Source of the DNA: Veillonellaceae bacterium
Lineage (GTDB): Bacteria > Bacillota_C > Negativicutes > UBA1444
Length of the DNA stretch: 64,000 bases
Direction of reading: 5' to 3'
Assembly (NCBI GenBank): GCA_012798135.1
Contig: JAAZNU010000036.1
Span: 1-64,000, forward strand
Notes under the pieces: model-generated
Database searches by the model: none
What the model was told of the DNA's origin: nothing
Seen by the model: the letters and a program-made list of their open reading frames with translations, nothing else
Program-made: the position numbers and the translations under genes
Shown: piece by piece, positions 59,573-64,000 of the stretch
Position numbering within the stretch: position 1 is the stretch's first letter
How the letters are laid out: every line of letters starts with the position of its first letter

Positions 59573-59614
59573 CCTCCTTGAATTTTTTTACTCATGGGAG
59601 CGTCCTTACTCCCA
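59573..59614 (-). promoter_or_regulatory. Possible CsrA-binding leader of flagellin
   Basis: In the flagellin mRNA a 6-bp stem UGGGAG/CUCCCA (59614-59609 with 59600-59595) displays loop UAAGGACG with a GGA. A second GGA lies in the Shine-Dalgarno AAGGAGG (59573-59579). This two-site layout is that of the Bacillus hag leader bound by CsrA. No csrA or fliW gene is in the window, but they often lie after flgK and flgL. Confidence 0.55.
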
Positions 59615-59775
59615 CTTTGGCTGGAATTTTTTGTTTCGTGACGGAACCGACAGCGTTTGATTTACGTCGACCGAATCATTGGAATCACCTCTACCTTCCC
59701 CGGTTGTCTATTTGTTCGACTAGGGAAGTTAGAAGAAAATTTGAAAACGGAATCTTTTCACAATATTTTTTGAAT

Positions 59776-59805
59776 AAAAAAATCCACACGCCGGCCGACG
59801 TGTGG
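59776..59805 (-). terminator. Terminator of the response regulator gene
   Basis: On the minus strand CCACACG pairs with CGTGTGG (59805-59799 and 59790-59784) around CGGCCG-containing bases, followed by ATTTTTTT. It separates the regulator from flagellin. Confidence 0.88.
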
Positions 59806-59832
59806 AAATCAAAACCAGATACAGTCATTAGG

Positions 59833-60489
59833 TTATTGCATGCAGTACCCAACCTCATGAATCGTTCTGACATGGAGTTCGGGCAATTTTTTGCGCAGAT
59901 AGTGAATATACAGGTGGACATAGGGACGATAGACGGCGGACTGCTCGCCCCAGACTTTCTCCAGAATGCGATCGGTAGGAATCACTTGGCCGAAGTTACG
60001 AATGAGCAGTTCCAGGATCAGGGCTTCCTTCACGGTCAGTTTTACCGAAGAATGGCCCGTGTTGACTTCGCTGCGGGCGGGGTCCAAGGTGAGGCCGGCC
60101 GCCGTCAGCAGTTCCTTCGTATCGGCAGGGAGCACCCGACGGGACAGGGCGCGCAAACGGGCCAACAGCTCGCTGCTGGAAAAAGGCTTGACCATATAGT
60201 CGTCGGCGCCGCAGTCCAGCCCCTGAATCCGGTCTTCCACCGAGTCAAGCGCTGTCAGAAACAATGCCGGCGTATCATAGCCAAGTTTTCGGTATTCTTT
60301 GAGCACCGACAGGCCATCGCGGAATGGCAAGATCCGGTCCAGCACCAAAATGTCGTAGACACCGGTGGCGGCCATTTCCAGTGCGGTTTCTCCGTCAGGA
60401 GCGATGTCGGCTACATAGCCGTTTTTCTTCAGCATGAACGAAAGGGCGGTGGCGAGCTTTTGTTCGTCTTCGGCTAACAAAACTTTCAT
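59833..60489 (-). CDS. Orphan OmpR/PhoB-type response regulator
   Basis: A 218-aa two-domain regulator. The receiver has acidic residues E7/D8, phosphoacceptor D51 in LVLDRILPF, and the conserved lysine in MVKPFSSSELL. The C-terminal winged helix contains LTVKEALILELLIRN and VDLHIYYLR-like HLYIHYLRKKLPEL. No histidine kinase is adjacent, so its input is unknown. It lies between flagellin and flgD, which suggests a motility or surface role (inference). An inverted repeat covers its promoter. Confidence 0.92.
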   Translation of the reverse strand: MKVLLAEDEQKLATALSFMLKKNGYVADIAPDGETALEMAATGVYDILVLDRILPFRDGLSVLKEYRKLGYDTPALFLTALDSVEDRIQGLDCGADDYMVKPFSSSELLARLRALSRRVLPADTKELLTAAGLTLDPARSEVNTGHSSVKLTVKEALILELLIRNFGQVIPTDRILEKVWGEQSAVYRPYVHLYIHYLRKKLPELHVRTIHEVGYCMQ

Positions 60490-60549
60490 TAATCAAACCG
60501 GCTTTCCTACATCCCTGTTGTAATTTTCCCTCCTTAGCACTCCGTTTGA

Positions 60550-60609
60550 ATTATAGCTGGCGAATCTTAGAAAACAATTAATTTTTCTAAGATTCGCCAG
60601 CTGTTTTTT
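60550..60609. promoter_or_regulatory. 20-bp inverted repeat over the regulator promoter
   Basis: Arms 60555-60574 and 60583-60602 are exact reverse complements (AGCTGGCGAATCTTAGAAAA) with an 8-base loop, followed on the plus strand by TTTTTT. On the minus strand a TATAAT -10 (60555-60550) touches the left arm, and a possible -35 (TTGTTT, 60577-60572) falls in arm and loop. It could be an operator for the regulator or a plus-strand terminator. No plus-strand gene lies upstream to need a terminator. Confidence 0.7.
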
Positions 60610-60781
60610 AATTATTCCGGCCAATCTGTGTCGCCTTGACTTTTCAAAGGAAACAATAATTTCTGTTGGCGCCGTTTTGCGGGGTTATCTAAACAAAATC
60701 TAAGATGCTTTGCAGAAACAACAAGTGTACAGAAGTATATGCATGTCACCAGGAAAAATTAAACGAAAGGCAGGGAAAAGC

Positions 60782-61219
60782 ATGAGTACGACTTCCGGCG
60801 TATCCAGCACCGGCAGCACAACCACGACATCATCCAGTACCCTCAATACTTCCTACAGCGACTTGGCCAATTTTGAATCTTTTGTTGAACTTCTTTGTGT
60901 GCAACTACAGAATCAAGACCCGACCGATCCGGTGGAAAACACGGAATTGATTTCGCAATTGGCTCAGATGAGTACTTTGCAGCAACTGTCAAGCATGGGG
61001 CAGTCGCTGGAAGCCTATGAGGCGTATGGCCTGATTGATCAAGACGTCACTTATAACACGACGGATTCGTCGGGCGATACCGTAACGGCGACAGGTACCG
61101 TAACGGCTGTGACAGTAAAAAGCGGCGAGGTGTATCTGACCATCGACGGCAACAGCGTCAGCTACGACGATTTGGTCGGCGTCAACAGCGCAACCGCCAG
61201 TTCCACAAGCACTACCTGA
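60782..61219 (+). CDS. flgD: Flagellar hook-capping protein FlgD
   Basis: A 145-aa FlgD, the scaffold needed to polymerise the hook. A Ser/Thr-rich, disordered N-terminus (export signal) is followed by the family core FVELLCVQLQNQDPTDPVEN and ELISQLAQMSTLQQLSSM. The C-terminal part is shorter than in long FlgDs and ends at about residue 145 without the Tudor/Fn3 domains of larger homologues. ATG 60782 follows AAGGCAGGGAAAAGC. A frame extension to 60710 is unlikely. Confidence 0.93.
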   Translation: MSTTSGVSSTGSTTTTSSSTLNTSYSDLANFESFVELLCVQLQNQDPTDPVENTELISQLAQMSTLQQLSSMGQSLEAYEAYGLIDQDVTYNTTDSSGDTVTATGTVTAVTVKSGEVYLTIDGNSVSYDDLVGVNSATASSTSTT

Positions 61220-61234
61220 GTATTGGCTTAAGCA

Positions 61235-61291
61235 TCAGCCGGACCCCTGTAGGGGAGGCTGACTTCTATTTCCGAACGACGGAAGAAATAG
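61235..61291 (+). other. Two hairpins between flgD and flgE
   Basis: Hairpin 1: TCAGCC(GGA)CCCC-TGTA-GGGG(A)GGCTGA (61235-61262). Hairpin 2: CTATTTC (61266-61272) with GAAATAG (61285-61291). Both lie in the 95-base gap, the second 24 bases before the flgE start. No T-run follows. They may tune flgE translation or mRNA processing. Confidence 0.6.
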
Positions 61292-61314
61292 AGTTGTCAG
61301 GAGGATGAAAAAAT

Positions 61315-63126
61315 ATGTCGGTATATGCGGCGCTGACAGCGCTGAACGCGCAACAGACCAAGTTGGACGTCATCGGCAATAACTTAGCCAACGTAAGTAC
61401 CGTAGCCTATAAAAGCCAGAGCGTATCTTTTTCCGATTTGCTGAGTCAGACGTTGAGTTCGTCTTCGGCGGCCAGCACGAGTTCCAATACTGGTGGCGTC
61501 AATGCTCAACAGGTTGGCCTTGGCGTGGCGGTATCGGCGGTTACGACGGATGTGACCAGCGGCAGCATTTCCAGCACCGGCGTCGATACCGATGTGGCCA
61601 TCAATGGTAGCGGTTACTTCATTGTGGAGGGCGAAACCGACGGAACTTATTATTTTACCCGGGCCGGTAATTTTAGCGTGGACGCCAGCGGGAACCTAAC
61701 GGTAAACGGTTATAAGGTTTGCGGCTGGGAACCGGATACGGACGGCGCGATTGATACCGAAGATGCCGTCAGCGCGATCAACCTGTTTTACAATGAAGAC
61801 GGAACCAGCAAACAGGTGATCGCGCCACAGAAAACATCTTATGCGACCATGGGCGGAACTTTGGATTCGACTGCGGACAGCCAAGGCGGCAGTATATTCT
61901 ACATCGGCAGCGCGACAGACACGCTAACCCTAAGCGGTAAACTTAGTGCCAGCGATATCGCCACAGGCATAACGCAGACTTTGACCACTTATGATGACGA
62001 GGGCAACACGTCCACCGCCACGTTGTCATTGGCCGGCGGTGCGGTTACGTCGGGAAGCTATACGAAGTCGGGCAGTTCGGATTCCGTGACTTTAAATGTA
62101 GTGACTTGGAGCGATGGAACCACGTTGGCTTTCGACGCCGATGGAAAAATCGTGACCGGCGAGTACACCGCCAGCGGCGGAACCACGACGACGTTTGCCA
62201 GCAGTGGCACGCTGTCAACAGCTGGCGGCACATCGGTTGATGTCGATTATAGTGGTTTAACATTCAGTTCGACGGCGACTGCCAACGCAGTGACAGCAAC
62301 GGCGGATGGCGGAATCGCTGCGGATATGGACACGGATTCGTCGGCGACGATATCGGTGTATGACGCGCTGGGCAATGAATATGATGTGAGCGTGTCGTTT
62401 ACAAAATGTTCGACGGGGACGGTTTATGATAAGGACGGTACAGCGCAGACAATAACCACCGTGTATTGGGCGGCGGGCGATTCGTCCGACAGCATCAATG
62501 CTTCCGGCAGCGGTTATCTGGCATTTGATGCGAATGGAAAATTGGTGACAGGAACCTACTATAGCTCAGATCCTACGGTGACCGGCGCGGACCCGGAAAA
62601 TTACACCTTTGATTCGGCCTATGACATCACTGTTTCCGCCAACACCGACTCCAGCGGCAATAAGACGACGAATATCGATGATTTTTCGGTATCCATGAAT
62701 ATGGCGGCGGTCAGTATGTATACAACTGGGTCGATTGCCGTCAGCGCCAGCGACGGTTACACCAGCGGCACACTGACGGGATATTCGATCAGTTCCGACG
62801 GGACGATTACCGGAGTATACAGCAATAACCAGACACAAGTGCTGGCAGAGCTCGGCCTGGCGGTATTTGACAATGCTGCCGGACTGGATAAGGTCGGAAC
62901 CAGCCTATATGCGGTTAGTGCGAACTCCGGTCCGTTTTCCGGCGCAGTGGTGGCGGGAACCGATGGAACAGGCACGCTGACTTCCGGGGCACTGGAATCA
63001 TCCAATGTGGACCTGTCTGCCCAGTTCGCCGAAATGATGGTGGCGGAACGGGCCTACCAGGCGGCCAGCAAGCTGATTACCGTGACGGACGACATGATGC
63101 AGACTGTCATCAACATGGTGAGTTAG
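61315..63126 (+). CDS. flgE: Flagellar hook protein FlgE
   Basis: FlgE (603 aa) forms the hook. The N-terminal rod-family motif (LTALNAQQTKLDVIGNNLAN) and the C-terminal motif (LSAQFAEMMVAERAYQAASK) are both present. Between them is VAINGSGYFIVEGE and a long Thr/Ser/Gly/Asp-rich variable region (about 150-540), longer than in small FlgEs. TCAGGAGGATG precedes the ATG. Same strand as flgD. Confidence 0.94.
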   Translation: MSVYAALTALNAQQTKLDVIGNNLANVSTVAYKSQSVSFSDLLSQTLSSSSAASTSSNTGGVNAQQVGLGVAVSAVTTDVTSGSISSTGVDTDVAINGSGYFIVEGETDGTYYFTRAGNFSVDASGNLTVNGYKVCGWEPDTDGAIDTEDAVSAINLFYNEDGTSKQVIAPQKTSYATMGGTLDSTADSQGGSIFYIGSATDTLTLSGKLSASDIATGITQTLTTYDDEGNTSTATLSLAGGAVTSGSYTKSGSSDSVTLNVVTWSDGTTLAFDADGKIVTGEYTASGGTTTTFASSGTLSTAGGTSVDVDYSGLTFSSTATANAVTATADGGIAADMDTDSSATISVYDALGNEYDVSVSFTKCSTGTVYDKDGTAQTITTVYWAAGDSSDSINASGSGYLAFDANGKLVTGTYYSSDPTVTGADPENYTFDSAYDITVSANTDSSGNKTTNIDDFSVSMNMAAVSMYTTGSIAVSASDGYTSGTLTGYSISSDGTITGVYSNNQTQVLAELGLAVFDNAAGLDKVGTSLYAVSANSGPFSGAVVAGTDGTGTLTSGALESSNVDLSAQFAEMMVAERAYQAASKLITVTDDMMQTVINMVS

Positions 63127-63166
63127 CGTCGTTTCTGTATCATGAAGAAAAAGGGTGGTGCGCCGA

Positions 63167-64000
63167 ATGTCTTCGATGATCGGCACTTACTATTTGGGTT
63201 ATTCCGGCATGTCGGTCAATCAGACGGCGCTGGCGACGATCAGTCACAATTTGGCGAATGTGAATACAACCGGCTATTCCCGGCAAAGGGTTAACACTTC
63301 GGAACTGGTAAACGTTGGCGGCGTTGTTGGGTCGGGTACGACAACGGAATCCGTTACCCGACTGCGGAATACGATGCTGGATCAGACGTATCGGACTGAA
63401 AATGCGGATTTGTCCTATTATGAGGCGAAAGATGAAATGTTGACCGCTGCGGAAGAGTTGCTGGGCGACTTTTCCACCACAACTTCGGATGACTCGGCTG
63501 ACGAAACGGGAGTTCAGCTGGCCATGGAGGACTTCTTTGACAGTTGGGAGGAACTGGCTAAGGATCTTTCCAGCACGAGCGCGCAGGATACCGTGCTGGA
63601 GACGGCGGCCAGTCTAGTGGACTTATTGGCGGAACTGGACTCCCAACTGCAGCAACTGCAGACGGAGTGTGCGGACCAAGTCTATGAATCCGTAAATTCT
63701 CTCAATGATCTGGCCACGCAGGTTGCGTCATTGAATGAACAAATCAGCCGAGCAGAAGCCAAGGGCTATTCGGCCAACGATTTGGAAGATCAACGGGACG
63801 CGTTGGTCGATGAAATGTCGAATCTGACGGATTTGACAGTGAATGTGCAGACGGATGGAACCTATGAGGTTCTCATCGGTGGCGTTTACTTGGTCAGAGG
63901 GACGCAAACGCACACGCTGGTTGTTACGGGAGACGGAACGAGCAGCGATCCGCTCGCCGTTACCTGGGCGGAAACAGGGAAAGATGCTGAGCTTGCGTCC
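63167..64000 (+). CDS. flgK: Flagellar hook-filament junction protein FlgK (5' part)
   Basis: The first 278 codons, open to the window end. It starts MSSMIGTYYLGYSGMSVNQT and has the rod-family motif ATISHNLANVNTTGYSRQRV. A long helical part follows (about 65-190, LYNLAQTLNDLA-like LDSQLQQLQTECADQVYESV). FlgK is the first junction protein between hook and filament. ATG 63167 follows AAGGGTGGTGCG. An ATG three codons on is an alternative. Located 40 bases after flgE. Confidence 0.93.
   Translation, partial: MSSMIGTYYLGYSGMSVNQTALATISHNLANVNTTGYSRQRVNTSELVNVGGVVGSGTTTESVTRLRNTMLDQTYRTENADLSYYEAKDEMLTAAEELLGDFSTTTSDDSADETGVQLAMEDFFDSWEELAKDLSSTSAQDTVLETAASLVDLLAELDSQLQQLQTECADQVYESVNSLNDLATQVASLNEQISRAEAKGYSANDLEDQRDALVDEMSNLTDLTVNVQTDGTYEVLIGGVYLVRGTQTHTLVVTGDGTSSDPLAVTWAETGKDAELAS

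Noticed and set aside
60490..60781. c-di-GMP riboswitch before flgD
   Set aside because: The conserved GEMM core segments are not present. The only strong structure is the 20-bp inverted repeat.

Overview
The window is one continuous piece of a bacterial chromosome, probably from an anaerobic, flagellated member of the Bacillota. A Sporomusaceae-like Negativicute is my best guess. This rests on the long S10-spc-alpha ribosomal string running into ecfA1-ecfA2-ecfT-truA-rplM-rpsI, the short zinc-binding S14, the cdaA-cdaR-glmM module, a glmS ribozyme, strong Shine-Dalgarno sites with many GTG and TTG starts, and a LarA/TRAP pair. The genus is inference. I see no phage, insertion sequence, CRISPR array, tRNA or rRNA.

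Layout. 1-15.5 kb: end of tuf, then rpsJ to rplQ with secY, adk, map, infA and rpoA, closed by a terminator. 15.5-19.8 kb: energy-coupling-factor transporter core (ecfA1, ecfA2, ecfT), truA, then rplM-rpsI from their own promoter inside truA. 19.9-22.9 kb: an unrecognised exported protein, a convergent monofunctional transglycosylase, and an overlapping MEMO1-like/AMMECR1-like pair. 23-31 kb: a complete arginine block argC-J-B-D-F-G-H, then ilvE from its own promoter. 32.3-39.1 kb: the c-di-AMP and cell-wall precursor module cdaA, cdaR, a COG2509-type flavoprotein, glmM, a glmS self-cleaving ribozyme and glmS. 39.5-47.7 kb: a membrane iron-sulfur protein, an exported serpin, hsp20, dnaK, a zinc-finger-less dnaJ (CbpA type) and clpB, which together form a proteostasis island. 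47.9-50.9 kb: a DUF2156 protein, a YajQ-family protein, an HD hydrolase and a hydroxypyruvate-isomerase-like TIM barrel. Convergent to these at 51-53.3 kb: a LarA-family racemase and a solitary TRAP solute-binding lipoprotein, with a palindromic operator and a leader hairpin upstream. 53.8-64 kb: a four-EF-hand protein, then motility genes. These are two glycosyltransferases downstream of flagellin, an orphan OmpR-type regulator, flgD, flgE and the start of flgK.

How the parts work together. The first 19 kb make ribosomes and the secretion channel. The arg block converts N-acetylglutamyl phosphate to arginine through ArgJ recycling. CdaA and CdaR tune c-di-AMP next to GlmM, and the ribozyme closes a glucosamine-6-phosphate feedback loop on GlmS. 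Hsp20, DnaK, the J-protein and ClpB form a hold, refold and disaggregate set, with an exported protease inhibitor alongside. The glycosyltransferases sit where flagellin-glycosylating enzymes usually sit. The flagellin leader carries a GGA-in-loop hairpin plus a GGA in the Shine-Dalgarno, as expected for CsrA control.

The most interesting unexplained items are the serpin/iron-sulfur/chaperone island, a palindrome over the hsp20 -35 box, a long hairpin before dnaK, a 20-bp inverted repeat over the orphan regulator promoter, the LarA/DctP control region, and the duplicated EF-hand protein.
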